30,679 bases of DNA from Acetobacteraceae bacterium (GTDB lineage Bacteria; Pseudomonadota; Alphaproteobacteria; Acetobacterales; Acetobacteraceae), in assembly GCA_003506895.1 (NCBI GenBank), contig DNXO01000042.1, forward strand, positions 1-30,679, written 5' to 3'. Within the stretch, counting starts at the first letter, position 1. Every line of letters starts with the position of its first letter. The position numbers and the translations under genes are program-made. Below, one piece after another: positions 22,858 through 30,679 of this stretch. The notes under the pieces are model-generated. The model did not search any database, was not told the origin of the DNA, and saw nothing but the letters and a program-made list of their open reading frames with translations.

Positions 22858-24285
22858 TCACAGCCGGGGCGCGGTGAACATCTCATCGGCCACCTTGCGG
22901 TGCTGCCACTTGCCGTCGTTCAGGCTACCTTTGAACGTGCCGTTCTCGACAACCACTTTCCCCCGCAGCACGGTCAGGCAAGGCCACGCGTCCATCTTGC
23001 GGCCTTCCCACGGCGAGTAATCCGCTTCGTGCAGCTCCGCGGCCTTGATCACCCGTTTATCAGCCGGATCCAGCACGCAGATATCGGCATCCGCACCGGC
23101 CGCCAGCGCGCCCTTCCGCGGATAAAGACCCATGATCTTCGCCGCATTGGTCGATACCAGATCGACATAGCGCTGCAACGAGTAGCCGCGCTTACCGACC
23201 ATCTCGGTGTACATCAGCGCCACCCTGGGCTCGACGCCCGCATTGCCGCCGGTGGTGTCGTCGATGCGCGCACCTTGCAGCTTCTGCTTCAGCGTGCAGC
23301 AGATTTCGTCGGTGGCGACGCAGTTGATGGACCCGTCCAAAGTGCCCTGCCACAACGCCGCATGGTCCTCCGGCCCCTTCAATGAAGGGTAGGTATGATA
23401 GATCTGCCCGTTCGGCTTCTTATAGTCCTCACTGCTGTAAAGCATGTATTGATGCAAGGACTCGCCATAGATCGGCGTGCCGCGCCGCCGAGCCTCATGG
23501 ATCGCCGAAACGCCGGTCGCAGCCGAAACGTGCATCATGTACAGCGCCGTCCCCGGCACCTTTTCCGCCAACCGGATTACGCGGCGGAACGAGACATCCT
23601 CGGACAGCGTGTTGTGAACCTCGGCCAGGTTTTCGAAGCCGGTGCGGCCTTCGCGGATCAGCTTGCCATACATGTGCATGACAATATCGTTGTCCTCGGA
23701 GTGGATCACACCGAGGCCCTTGTTCGCCGCCAGCACCTGGAAGATTTCCCAAATATCGCCGAAATCGACCATCCGGCCCTTACGGCTGGGTGTGATGTCG
23801 GTGGTGAAGATCTTCACCGTCGGAAATCCCGACTGGATCGCCTCCGCGATCTGGCCGGGCAGATCGATCGGTAGTGCGCCTTCCACCATCAGATGCTGCG
23901 CGTAATCGCAGGCGGAGTGGCCCTTCCAGTCCAGCTCCCGCTTCTCGATCGCATCGCGCACGTCCTTGCCCTGCTGCGCTCTGGTGAAATCGAGCATCGT
24001 CGTGGTGCCGCCGTGCACCGCCGCCATGCTGACGACATCGGGCGGCGCGGTTTCGGTCGCGGTGCCGTCCGGACCCGGCAAGTGCCATTTGCAGTGAACA
24101 TGGGGGTCGATACCTCCGGGGATGACGATCTTGCCGGTCGCATCGATAACCCGCGTACCGTCGGGGACGGCGATGCTGCCGGGGGCAGCAACCGCGGCGA
24201 TAACGCCGCCCGAAATCAAGATATCATGTGCGCCCACGCCCTGAGGCGTCACCACCGTGTCGCCGCGGATCACCAGATCGATCAT
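22858..24285 (-). CDS. hydA: Dihydropyrimidinase/hydantoinase-family cyclic amidohydrolase
   Basis: This 475-residue amidohydrolase would open the ring of dihydropyrimidines or hydantoins to give N-carbamoyl amino acids. The two-metal site is intact: GGIDPHVH with H62 and H64, VKIF with K158 as the carbamylated Lys, H195 in IHSEDND, H252 in MMHVSA and D326 in VATDEICC. YGESLHQYMLY and HTYPSLKGPEDHAALW match the family. The Lys and Asp flanks (TVKIFTTDIT, ATDEICCT) differ from textbook dihydropyrimidinases, so the natural substrate may be a different cyclic amide. AAGGGGGA lies upstream of the ATG at 24285. It is followed by the small gene at 22847. Confidence 0.88.
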   Translation of the reverse strand: MIDLVIRGDTVVTPQGVGAHDILISGGVIAAVAAPGSIAVPDGTRVIDATGKIVIPGGIDPHVHCKWHLPGPDGTATETAPPDVVSMAAVHGGTTTMLDFTRAQQGKDVRDAIEKRELDWKGHSACDYAQHLMVEGALPIDLPGQIAEAIQSGFPTVKIFTTDITPSRKGRMVDFGDIWEIFQVLAANKGLGVIHSEDNDIVMHMYGKLIREGRTGFENLAEVHNTLSEDVSFRRVIRLAEKVPGTALYMMHVSAATGVSAIHEARRRGTPIYGESLHQYMLYSSEDYKKPNGQIYHTYPSLKGPEDHAALWQGTLDGSINCVATDEICCTLKQKLQGARIDDTTGGNAGVEPRVALMYTEMVGKRGYSLQRYVDLVSTNAAKIMGLYPRKGALAAGADADICVLDPADKRVIKAAELHEADYSPWEGRKMDAWPCLTVLRGKVVVENGTFKGSLNDGKWQHRKVADEMFTAPRL

Positions 24286-24356
24286 TGTGTCCCCCTTTTG
24301 GTCTTATCGGCGGTATCGTCGCCGGTTCGGGCGGATTGGGCAAGACGCCTCGCGGA

Positions 24357-25709
24357 TTAGGTCGCCCTGATGTTCATGTAAGGACTCCCCGCCAACCCGG
24401 GCTCGTCTGGCGAAGTGCCAAACGACACCGCTAGCCGCCCGTTCGATAAATCGGCTGTGGTGAATCCTGCCAGGGTCATGTCCACGGCTGGCGCGCCTGG
24501 CGCGGTGAAACTGGCCGTCAGCCCCGTCGCGCCGTTCGCACCCTGGCCATCGAGCCAATCGATCGTGAATCCGGCCTGTGTAACCCCCCAGATCGTCGCG
24601 TTGTCACCCGAGTGGAAGCCGGCAATGGTGGACCAGATCGCCGAAGCAGCGTTGCGATCGTCCACATAGAAGGTGTCCGCACCCGATCCACCGGTCAGGA
24701 AGTTGCTGCCGGTCGATCCGTCCAGCACGTTGGTGCCGCCAACGCCGCTAACGTCGATCGCATCATTGCCCGCGCCAGTGTGGATGAAGGAATTGGCCGC
24801 AAACGAGGTCACGTTCATATTGTTCGGGCCGCCCAGCATCAGTTGCTGCGTCAGCCCCGCAACTGGCCCGGAATAGGGTGTGCCGTCATCGACGCCGGCC
24901 TGCCCCGAGGATTGGTTTGCGATCAGGAACTGGCTGGGTGTGGGCGCCGGGTTGATGCCGTAGCCAAGGGCACCAAGCAAAGCCCTGTCAGAAGCGGTCA
25001 AGATGCCAGCAACACCCGGTTTGGTGAGGTAGTCGAACGAATCCCCGCTGGAGGAAGAGGCCCAATCGGCACTGTCGCCATTCGGTATCCCATTGAACTG
25101 ACCAAGGCTGGTCCTGCCCCCATCAACCGAAAAATAGCCGCCTGTATTCGGTGTCGCATACACCCCGGCGGAGCTGTAATCGACCAGTTCCAGCGGGCCA
25201 TCGCCGTTGATGCGGCCCAGGACATGGGTGATCTCGTGTTCGGCGATGCCGATAAACTCCAACAGTCCCGAAGCGGTTTGATCGTTTGGATTGAAACTAT
25301 AATTATATCCTGAACCAAACCCAATCTTACCGTCCGCCTCGGTGCTGTTGGCGGGCACCATCCCCCAGGCCTTCTCCTGCGCGGGCGCGATATAGTAGCT
25401 GGAAATTTGTGATGGCGCGGCGGCCGGAAGGTTGGCAAGCATCGGCAGGGCCGCGGGATCCGTCACATTCGCCCGCAAGGCCGCGACGACGGCCGCATAG
25501 GACATGCCTGTCCCGCCCAGGGGGCCGCCCTCGGCTACATCGCCGGCGCCAAGGGCCACGCCGCCGATTTCATTCCAGCCCACCTGAATCGTTACCGTGA
25601 TGGGGTTGGTGATCAGTGTATCCAAAACGCCGGCAGCATATGCCAGTGCAGCGGTAAATCCCGCCGGAGCCGACGAGACGCTGGAGTCATAGGTAAAATC
25701 GATCTGCAT
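24357..25709 (-). CDS. Secreted zinc-metalloprotease-like protein with RTX-type C-terminus
   Basis: This 450-residue protein starts MQIDFTYDSSVSSAPAGF with no Sec signal, as usual for type I secretion substrates. AEHEITHVLGRI at residues 157-168 gives the HExxH zinc site (H158, E159, H162) of a gluzincin/metzincin-like protease, resembling the NF038122 group. Residues about 315-360 contain GAGNDAIDV, NVLDGSTGSNFLTGGSGADTF-type nonapeptide repeats that bind calcium, and the last 90 residues would carry the uncleaved secretion signal. It is probably exported by a type I system, of which no genes are seen nearby. The third zinc ligand is not clear. The start at 25709 has only a weak GAGAAT site upstream. 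Confidence 0.75.
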   Translation of the reverse strand: MQIDFTYDSSVSSAPAGFTAALAYAAGVLDTLITNPITVTIQVGWNEIGGVALGAGDVAEGGPLGGTGMSYAAVVAALRANVTDPAALPMLANLPAAAPSQISSYYIAPAQEKAWGMVPANSTEADGKIGFGSGYNYSFNPNDQTASGLLEFIGIAEHEITHVLGRINGDGPLELVDYSSAGVYATPNTGGYFSVDGGRTSLGQFNGIPNGDSADWASSSSGDSFDYLTKPGVAGILTASDRALLGALGYGINPAPTPSQFLIANQSSGQAGVDDGTPYSGPVAGLTQQLMLGGPNNMNVTSFAANSFIHTGAGNDAIDVSGVGGTNVLDGSTGSNFLTGGSGADTFYVDDRNAASAIWSTIAGFHSGDNATIWGVTQAGFTIDWLDGQGANGATGLTASFTAPGAPAVDMTLAGFTTADLSNGRLAVSFGTSPDEPGLAGSPYMNIRAT

Positions 25710-25914
25710 ATCATTCTCATAGTGTCATAAAACCGACGATTGTTGTCTGTCTTACGACCATGGAATGCGACGCACGATAACGTGTACCGCACTCGGCCCA
25801 CGCCCGCTTTTTGGCAAAAAAGCAGGGCCCGCCAGGGCTCACGGCCCCTGCCATTATTCTTGATACAGTCGCGTGATTTACCGAATTGGCTATCCAACCA
25901 CCTCGGATCGTGGG
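25710..25914. other. Intergenic region with terminator and metalloprotease promoter
   Basis: This 205-bp gap between the ABC1 kinase gene and the metalloprotease gene contains the terminator at 25816-25851. The AT-rich part near 25720-25760 probably holds the metalloprotease promoter, though no clear -35/-10 pair was found. Confidence 0.4.
25816..25851 (-). terminator. Rho-independent terminator of the ABC1 kinase gene
   Basis: On the minus strand GCAGGGGCC, a 12-nt loop and GGGCCCTGC form a 9-bp stem with one mismatch, followed at once by six T. It lies 64 bp past the ABC1 kinase stop at 25915. This is the clearest intrinsic terminator in the window and separates the kinase gene from the metalloprotease gene. 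Confidence 0.8.
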
Positions 25915-27258
25915 CTACCGAGCGATCGGAACACCGGCCTCCGCCAGCGCAGCGGCCTGTCGTTCCGCCAAAGCCGCCTCGTTGAAATCGGCGATCAATT
26001 CCTGGAACAATTTGCTCCAGTTCAGTTCCGCCTTCAGACGCAGGAACACCCCGCCGAGGCCAATGGCCGAACGATCCATCAGAACGAACTCGCGGGGCGG
26101 CTTGACCCCACCGGTGCGCTTCAGACCGGCATGCACACGTTCGGCGACCTCCCGGCCAAAGGTGACGTCATCGTTTTCCTGGATGCGGCGGACGCGATCC
26201 TGGGTCAGCGGCTCGTACAGAAACCGCGCCCACATGTTCAGCACGTCCATTTTTTCGCGGGTCAGGTCGGTGAACCCCCACGCTTCGTAGGCCTGGTACG
26301 CCCTGTCGTCGTCCTTGTTGCGAACCGCCTCGAACAGTTCGATCACACCCGACACGAAGCGGGCATCGAACACCCGGATAGCGCCAAAATCCAACAGGTT
26401 CACCGAACCATCGGGACGCACCTGATAGTTTCCGAGATGCGGGTCGCCGTGAATAACGCCATAGCGGTAGAACGGCACGTACCAGGCGCGGAACAGCGCC
26501 TCGGCGATCTGGTTGCGCTCTTCCTGCGGCGGGTCCTCGGCCAGGCGCTCCATCAGCGGGCGGCCGTCCAGCCAGGTCATCGTCAGTAGCCGGTTGGTGC
26601 TGAACGCGGAAATCGGAACCGGGACATGCACGCCGGGCTGATCCTTCAGCATCAGCCCATACAGCCGCATCTGCGCGGCCTCACGCAGGTAATCCAGTTC
26701 CTCGCGCAGACGCTCGCGTAGTTCCTTGTAGATCTCGTCCTGCTGGATGGCATTGTCCATGCGGTGATAGACGGCCATCGCCAGCTTCAACTGGCGCAGA
26801 TCGGCTTCCACCGTGCTCGGCATGTCGGGATATTGCAGCTTGCAGGCGACCTCGGTGCCATCCGGCAGCCGCGCGCGATGCACCTGCCCCAGACTGGCGG
26901 CGGCGGATGCCTCCTGACTGAATGAGGCGAATTTCGACTGCCAGTTCGGGCCGAGTTCGCTGGCCATGCGGCGTCGCACGAAGTTCCAGCCCATCGCCGG
27001 CGCATTCGCCTGAAGCTGAGCCAGTTCGGCGGCATATTCGGCTGGCAACGCGTCGGGAACGGTGGACAGAAACTGCGCCACCTTCATGAGCGGCCCTTTC
27101 AGGCCACCGAGGATCGTTTTCAGGTCCTCGGCATGGGCGGCACGGTCGGTTTTGATGCCGAACACCCGTTCGCCGGCCACGCGTGCGGCGATCCCGCCAA
27201 CCGCGCCCGAGGTGCGGGCGAAGCGGCGGACCTCGCCAAAGAAATTGCTACCGGACAT
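25915..27258 (-). CDS. ABC1/ADCK (UbiB-like) atypical kinase family protein
   Basis: This 447-residue protein belongs to the ABC1 family, whose members support ubiquinone synthesis or lipid handling. GPLMKVAQFLSTVPDALP near residues 53-70 is the family-specific helix with KxAQ in place of KxGQ. EASAAASLGQVHRARLPDG near 115-133 is the Ala-rich nucleotide loop, VACKLQYPDM carries the Lys of the ATP site, VIHGDPHLGNY near 270-280 gives the catalytic DPHxGN, and NLLDFGAIR gives the metal-binding DFG. There are no membrane helices at the C-terminus, unlike E. coli UbiB, so it is a soluble or peripheral form. The ATG at 27258 has no strong ribosome binding site. It is followed by a good terminator. 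Confidence 0.88.
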   Translation of the reverse strand: MSGSNFFGEVRRFARTSGAVGGIAARVAGERVFGIKTDRAAHAEDLKTILGGLKGPLMKVAQFLSTVPDALPAEYAAELAQLQANAPAMGWNFVRRRMASELGPNWQSKFASFSQEASAAASLGQVHRARLPDGTEVACKLQYPDMPSTVEADLRQLKLAMAVYHRMDNAIQQDEIYKELRERLREELDYLREAAQMRLYGLMLKDQPGVHVPVPISAFSTNRLLTMTWLDGRPLMERLAEDPPQEERNQIAEALFRAWYVPFYRYGVIHGDPHLGNYQVRPDGSVNLLDFGAIRVFDARFVSGVIELFEAVRNKDDDRAYQAYEAWGFTDLTREKMDVLNMWARFLYEPLTQDRVRRIQENDDVTFGREVAERVHAGLKRTGGVKPPREFVLMDRSAIGLGGVFLRLKAELNWSKLFQELIADFNEAALAERQAAALAEAGVPIAR

Positions 27259-27338
27259 CGCGGCGCCACGGGTGCGAGTCAGGTAACGTCATGTGCGTGT
27301 TCTCGTTCGGACTGGCCATCGACCTTCATATTTGCGAT

Positions 27339-27368
27339 GGGGCGCCGATTGCAAGCCGGGCGCGCCCC
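27339..27368 (-). terminator. Hairpin directly after the dehydrogenase stop
   Basis: GGGGCGC (27339-27345) and GCGCCCC (27362-27368) form a perfect 7-bp stem with a 16-nt loop, touching the stop codon at 27369. No T-run follows, so it may pause or protect the transcript more than end it. Confidence 0.4.
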
Positions 27369-28313
27369 TCAGCCGGCCTTCTTCTCCAGCGCCTCGGTCA
27401 GCCGCTGAGGATCCAGCTTGATCTCCACCCCCGCCCGCTCGGTTTGCAACACCATGATGGAGCGGGAGTCGCGGTTCCCCCAGCCGCGGTTCAAACCCTC
27501 GGCCAGATCGGCCAGCGCCAGATTGGACAGCCGCATCGGCACGTTCAGTTCACGGCCAAGTGCGGTGGCCAGGGAGACGTCCTTGTGCGCCAGACGCAGC
27601 GCGAACGCGGCGGGCTCATACTTGTTCGGCAGAAACTGGTCGGCCATCGACTCGAAAGCTCCGCGCCGGCCGATGGCGCCCTGGCGGACGGCTTCCCAGA
27701 TCGCCAGCGGTTCGATGCCGGCCTTGACGCCCATGCTGAACACCTCGGCCGCCGCCGCCGTGGCAATGTAGCCGTAGCAGTTGTGCACTAGCTTCGCGAC
27801 GGAGCCCGCGCCGATCGGGCCAATGTATTTCGCCGCATCGCCGATGGTATCCAGCACCGGCTTCCACTTATCGAAAACCTCCGCGTCGCCGCCGCACCAG
27901 ATCGCCAGCTTGCCGGTCGCCGCACCGCGCGGTCCGCCGCTGACCGGGGCATCAAACAGGTAGGCGCCCTTCTTTTCGTAGTCGGCATGCGCCTTCCGCA
28001 CCGTGGTGGGTGAGTTCGTTGTCAGATCGAAATACGCCGCACCCGGACGGATCGCCGAAAGCAGCCCGGTTTCGCCATACGACACCGCCTCGAACTCGGG
28101 CGGGCCGGGCAGCGAGGTGAAAATCACGTCACACTGGGCTGCCACCGACGCGGGGCTGTCGGCCCACACCGCACCGTTCTTGATGTGTGTCGCCGCGGCC
28201 TCGCGACGGACATCATGCACCACAACCGTATGGCCGTCTTTCTGGATACCCTTCTGTAGGTTCGCGGCCATGCTGGCACCCATGGTGCCGAGGCCGATAA
28301 AGCCCGCCTTCAT
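27369..28313 (-). CDS. 3-hydroxyisobutyrate-dehydrogenase-family NAD(P)-dependent oxidoreductase
   Basis: This 314-residue beta-hydroxyacid dehydrogenase oxidises a 3-hydroxy acid such as 3-hydroxyisobutyrate, tartronate semialdehyde or a related compound. GLGTMGASMAANL at residues 6-18 is the dinucleotide site, DAPVSGGPRGAATGKLAIWCGG near 121-142 is the substrate loop, and GAGSVAKLVHN near 168-178 has the catalytic Lys and Asn. Its C-terminal helical domain is complete. A GGGGGA site precedes the ATG at 28313 by 5 nt; the longer frame upstream overlaps the CMD gene and is not used. It is 22 bp after the CMD gene on the same strand, so the two are one operon. Confidence 0.9.
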   Translation of the reverse strand: MKAGFIGLGTMGASMAANLQKGIQKDGHTVVVHDVRREAAATHIKNGAVWADSPASVAAQCDVIFTSLPGPPEFEAVSYGETGLLSAIRPGAAYFDLTTNSPTTVRKAHADYEKKGAYLFDAPVSGGPRGAATGKLAIWCGGDAEVFDKWKPVLDTIGDAAKYIGPIGAGSVAKLVHNCYGYIATAAAAEVFSMGVKAGIEPLAIWEAVRQGAIGRRGAFESMADQFLPNKYEPAAFALRLAHKDVSLATALGRELNVPMRLSNLALADLAEGLNRGWGNRDSRSIMVLQTERAGVEIKLDPQRLTEALEKKAG

Positions 28314-28335
28314 TGTCTTCCCCCGACCAAAGTTC

Positions 28336-28662
28336 TTATGGATTGGCTTCGAAAATCTCGCGCGCGATGTTCGCCGCCGACATCGATGCCGGCCAACCCG
28401 CATAGAACGCGACATGCGTGATCATTTCTGAGATCTCGGTCTTGGTCAGGCCATTATCCAGCGCCCGCTGCAAATGACCGCGAAGCTGTTCCGGGCGATA
28501 CGTCGCGGTCAGCACGGCACAAACGATCAGGCTGCGGTCACGCTTCGACAGTTCGGGCCGTTCCCAGATATCGCCGAACAGGACCTTCTCGGTCACCTCA
28601 ATCATTTTGGGCACGGTGTTGCGGACAGCATCGCGCGACGCGGATGCGGGGGCTTTTGCCAT
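28336..28662 (-). CDS. Carboxymuconolactone decarboxylase family protein
   Basis: This 108-residue protein is of the CMD/AhpD-like fold. PELSKRDRSLIVCAVLTA near residues 36-53 and QLRGHLQRALDNGLTKTEISE near 59-79 match 4-carboxymuconolactone decarboxylase, with ITHVAFYAGWP near 81-91 closing the domain. PcaC in the protocatechuate branch of the beta-ketoadipate route is the best-known member, but only one Cys (in IVCAVL) is seen and there is no CxxC, so a peroxiredoxin role is unlikely. GGAGGAAA precedes the ATG at 28662. It is the first gene of an operon with the dehydrogenase and is divergent from the SDR gene at 28750. Confidence 0.88.
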   Translation of the reverse strand: MAKAPASASRDAVRNTVPKMIEVTEKVLFGDIWERPELSKRDRSLIVCAVLTATYRPEQLRGHLQRALDNGLTKTEISEMITHVAFYAGWPASMSAANIAREIFEANP

Positions 28663-28749
28663 GATTTCCTCCGGTTGACTGAACCGGTGCCCATTGCACA
28701 CCAACCCGCTTTCCCTGTCCAATCCGCGGCACGTGCAGGAGGCTACGTC

Positions 28750-29496
28750 ATGACAGAACAAGGTAAGGTGGCAGTCGTCACCGGCAGCGCATTGAACATC
28801 GGCCGAGCGATCGCGGTGCATCTGGCGCGGGAGGGTTTTCGAATACTGGTCACCGCCCGCCAAGCCGAACATGACGCCGCCGAAACCGCCCGCTTGGTCG
28901 CGGATGCAGGCAGCGCGGCGGCGGTGCATATGGCCGACATCAGCGACCCGGCGCAGGCCAAGGGATTGATCGAGGCCGCGGCTTCGCATTTCGGCCGGCT
29001 GGATGTCCTGGTGAACAATGCCTCGGTGCGCCGCCAGACCAAGTTCACCGACATGACTCCCGAGGAATGGCGGGAGATCATGGCAACCACGCTGGATGGC
29101 GCATTCTACTGCGCCCACGCCGCCGCCCCGCATATCGCGGCGGCGGGTGGCGGGACGATCATCAACCTGGGTGGAATCTCCGCCCATGTCGGTGCGGTCG
29201 GACGGGTGCACGCCGTGACCGCGAAGGCTGGGATGGTGGGACTGACAAGGGCGCTGGCGAAGGAGCTGGCGACCAGCAACATAACGGTCAACACCGTCGT
29301 GCCCGGCTCCATCGAAACCATTCGCGGCGCCGCGGCCGGCGGCAACCACGGACGCTCGGCACTCCCGGATGCGCTCATGGGCCGGCGCGGCCACCCGGAT
29401 GAGATCGCCGCGATGGTGCGGTTTCTGTGTTCGGAGGAGGCGCGCTACGTGACCGGCCAGACAATCCACGTGAACGGCGGCGCGTTCATGTCGTGA
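28750..29496 (+). CDS. SDR-family protein lacking the usual catalytic Ser and Tyr
   Basis: This 248-residue short-chain dehydrogenase/reductase-like protein has a Rossmann start VAVVTGSALNIGRAIAVHLA and the structural NNAS near 89-92. The standard Asn-Ser-Tyr-Lys tetrad is mostly gone: the Asn position reads T114 (MATTLDGAF), the Ser position G142 (NLGGIS), the Tyr position A155 and only K159 remains (HAVTAKAG). The dinucleotide site and the end GQTIHVNGGAF are intact, so it is not a decayed gene but a divergent subfamily, possibly a different chemistry or binding protein. AGGAGG precedes the ATG at 28750. It converges with the second SDR gene, with 9 bp between stops. Confidence 0.85.
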   Translation: MTEQGKVAVVTGSALNIGRAIAVHLAREGFRILVTARQAEHDAAETARLVADAGSAAAVHMADISDPAQAKGLIEAAASHFGRLDVLVNNASVRRQTKFTDMTPEEWREIMATTLDGAFYCAHAAAPHIAAAGGGTIINLGGISAHVGAVGRVHAVTAKAGMVGLTRALAKELATSNITVNTVVPGSIETIRGAAAGGNHGRSALPDALMGRRGHPDEIAAMVRFLCSEEARYVTGQTIHVNGGAFMS

Positions 29497-29505
29497 CTGG
29501 GTCCG

Positions 29506-30324
29506 TCACGGCATCGACGCCGTACTGCCGCCATCGACCACGATCTCGGTCGCGGTGATGAAGCGTGCCTCGTCCGATACCAGGAACAGCACGGCGTGGG
29601 CGACGTCCCAGGAATCGCCCATATGCCCCATCGGCACCGCCGCGTTGCGCGCATCGATCAGCTTCTGCGGGTCGTTGCCGCCGACGGTGCGGGCCAGCCG
29701 GTATTCCACCAGCGGCGTATGCATCAGGCCGGGCACGACCGTGTTCACCCGGATGCCCTTCTTCGCATAGGTGCCGGCCACCGACCTCGACAACTGGATC
29801 ACCCCCGCCTTCGACGCGCTGTAGCCGACATGGGACCGCCCGCTCAGGAAATCGTTTCGCATCCCGGCCACCGAGGCGACGTTCACGATCGCGCCCTTAC
29901 CTTGCTCCACCATGACCGGAAGCACGTATTTGCAGCCCAGGAACGCCGTTTTCAGATTGAAGTTGATCTGACGGTCCCAGACCTCCTCGGTCATGGAGAC
30001 GGGATCGCCCGGGGCGGATCCACCGACGTTGTTCACCAGGATATCGATGCGCTTGAAGCGATCCACGCAGGCCTGGACCATTTCCTGTACATCGGCCGCG
30101 ACCATCATGTCGCAGCGATGGATCGCGCAGGTGCCACCTTCGGCTTCAATGATCGCCTTGGTCTCGGCCATTGCCTCCTCGTTGATATCGAGCAGGAAAA
30201 CCGACGCCCCCTGGCGTGCCAGCAGCACCGCCGTTGTCTTGCCATTTCCCCAGATTTTACTGCCAGCGGCGCCAACGGACCCCGCACCGGCGACGATCGC
30301 CACTTTTCCCGTCATATCGAGCAT
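29506..30324 (-). CDS. SDR-family oxidoreductase with an extended glycine loop
   Basis: This 272-residue SDR has a nucleotide loop that is longer than usual, VAGAGSVGAAGSKIWGNGKTT (in pieces), in which GNGK stands where GIGR is normal. NNVGGSAPGD is the structural motif, the Asn of NFNLKTAF is present, and YSASKAG gives the catalytic Tyr and Lys. A longer loop separates the Ser of NVASVAG from the Tyr. It should reduce or oxidise a carbonyl or alcohol; the substrate is unknown. GGGGGA lies 7 nt upstream of the ATG at 30324, favouring it over the ATG at 30330. It is divergent from the thiolase gene, with 173 bp between the starts, which should hold both promoters. Confidence 0.88.
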   Translation of the reverse strand: MLDMTGKVAIVAGAGSVGAAGSKIWGNGKTTAVLLARQGASVFLLDINEEAMAETKAIIEAEGGTCAIHRCDMMVAADVQEMVQACVDRFKRIDILVNNVGGSAPGDPVSMTEEVWDRQINFNLKTAFLGCKYVLPVMVEQGKGAIVNVASVAGMRNDFLSGRSHVGYSASKAGVIQLSRSVAGTYAKKGIRVNTVVPGLMHTPLVEYRLARTVGGNDPQKLIDARNAAVPMGHMGDSWDVAHAVLFLVSDEARFITATEIVVDGGSTASMP

Positions 30325-30497
30325 GTTCATTTCCCCCACTTGGATGAGTGACAGATAACCCCCGCGCAATCCCCCGCCAAGGTATCGCCCGGCACCCGCC
30401 CACCGCCCCGGGGCAGCCCTTCTAGCGTGCCGTCGCGCGACCGGTTAAACACGCGGTCCGCGTCCGTCGGTACAAGCAGAAAAGGGAACCAGCGTCC

Positions 30498-30679
30498 ATG
30501 GCCGAAGCATATATCTGCGACTTCACCCGCTCTCCGATCGGCCGCTATGCCGGCGCCTTGCGCGACGTCCGTGCCGATGACCTCGCCGCACACCCGATCC
30601 GCACACTGGCCGCACGGAACGCCGGCATCGACTGGGAAGCCCTGGACGACTGCATCTTGGGCTGCGCCAACCAGGCCGG
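30498..30679 (+). CDS. pcaF: Thiolase, PcaF-like 3-oxoadipyl-CoA/acetyl-CoA acyltransferase (5' end only)
   Basis: The 60 visible codons start MAEAYICDFTRSPIGRYAG, followed by LRDVRADDLAAHPIRTLAAR and WEALDDCILGCANQAG at the window edge. These match the N-terminus of PcaF/acetyl-CoA acetyltransferase, which cleaves 3-oxoadipyl-CoA to succinyl-CoA and acetyl-CoA. The catalytic Cys and His lie outside the window. AAGGGAA lies 9 nt before the ATG at 30498. With the CMD protein, dehydrogenase and SDR genes nearby it suggests a beta-ketoadipate-like or acyl-CoA degradation neighbourhood. The PcaF name rests on the N-terminus only. Confidence 0.8.
   Translation, partial: MAEAYICDFTRSPIGRYAGALRDVRADDLAAHPIRTLAARNAGIDWEALDDCILGCANQA

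Noticed and set aside
28336..29469. Minus-strand 377-residue frame extending the CMD-family protein
   Set aside because: The first 270 residues are antisense to the SDR gene; the real start at 28662 follows GGAGGAAA.

Overview
The window is GC-rich and tightly coding. Gene content and style point to an alphaproteobacterium of the Rhodospirillales, most likely Acetobacteraceae: a zapE homologue close to mdh, a DUF6481-like protein, a TTC38-like TPR protein, many SDR and LLM oxidoreductases, and a TRAP transporter. This placement is an inference from gene content. No rRNA, tRNA, CRISPR array, intact transposase or integrase was seen.

Layout. 1-7.7 kb: the 5' part of mdh, an orphan peptide-type ABC substrate-binding protein, zapE, then a divergent pair made of an inositol-monophosphatase/ADP-ribosylglycohydrolase fusion and a coupled 2-oxoglutarate/Fe(II) oxygenase, followed by a TTC38-like TPR protein and an RlpA-like protein. 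8.0-11.7 kb: a TauE/SafE exporter and a complete DctP-DctQ-DctM TRAP transporter, all on the plus strand. 11.7-13.5 kb: a decayed stretch with a relic of a branched-chain-amino-acid-type binding protein and a hybrid histidine kinase whose receiver domain is frameshifted and cut short. 13.5-15.2 kb: two small basic proteins and an LLM oxidoreductase.

15.4-20.1 kb is the accessory region. Five minus-strand genes run from a 67-residue repeat protein, through a beta-CASP-like metallo-beta-lactamase protein and an AT-rich PD-(D/E)XK-like protein, to two hypothetical genes. The first two overlap and the third follows after 43 bp. This is the best candidate for an undescribed system, possibly nucleic-acid processing or defence, but function is not shown.

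20.1-27.3 kb, all minus strand: two LLM oxidoreductases, a heptad-repeat membrane-anchored coiled-coil protein, a small hypothetical gene, a dihydropyrimidinase, a secreted RTX-type metalloprotease and an ABC1 (UbiB/ADCK) kinase-like gene that ends in a good intrinsic terminator. 27.4-30.7 kb: a 3-hydroxyisobutyrate-dehydrogenase-like enzyme, a carboxymuconolactone-decarboxylase-family protein, an SDR that has lost most catalytic residues, a second SDR with the usual Tyr/Lys pair, and the start of a PcaF-like thiolase. Together these look like part of an aromatic or carboxylic acid degradation neighbourhood.
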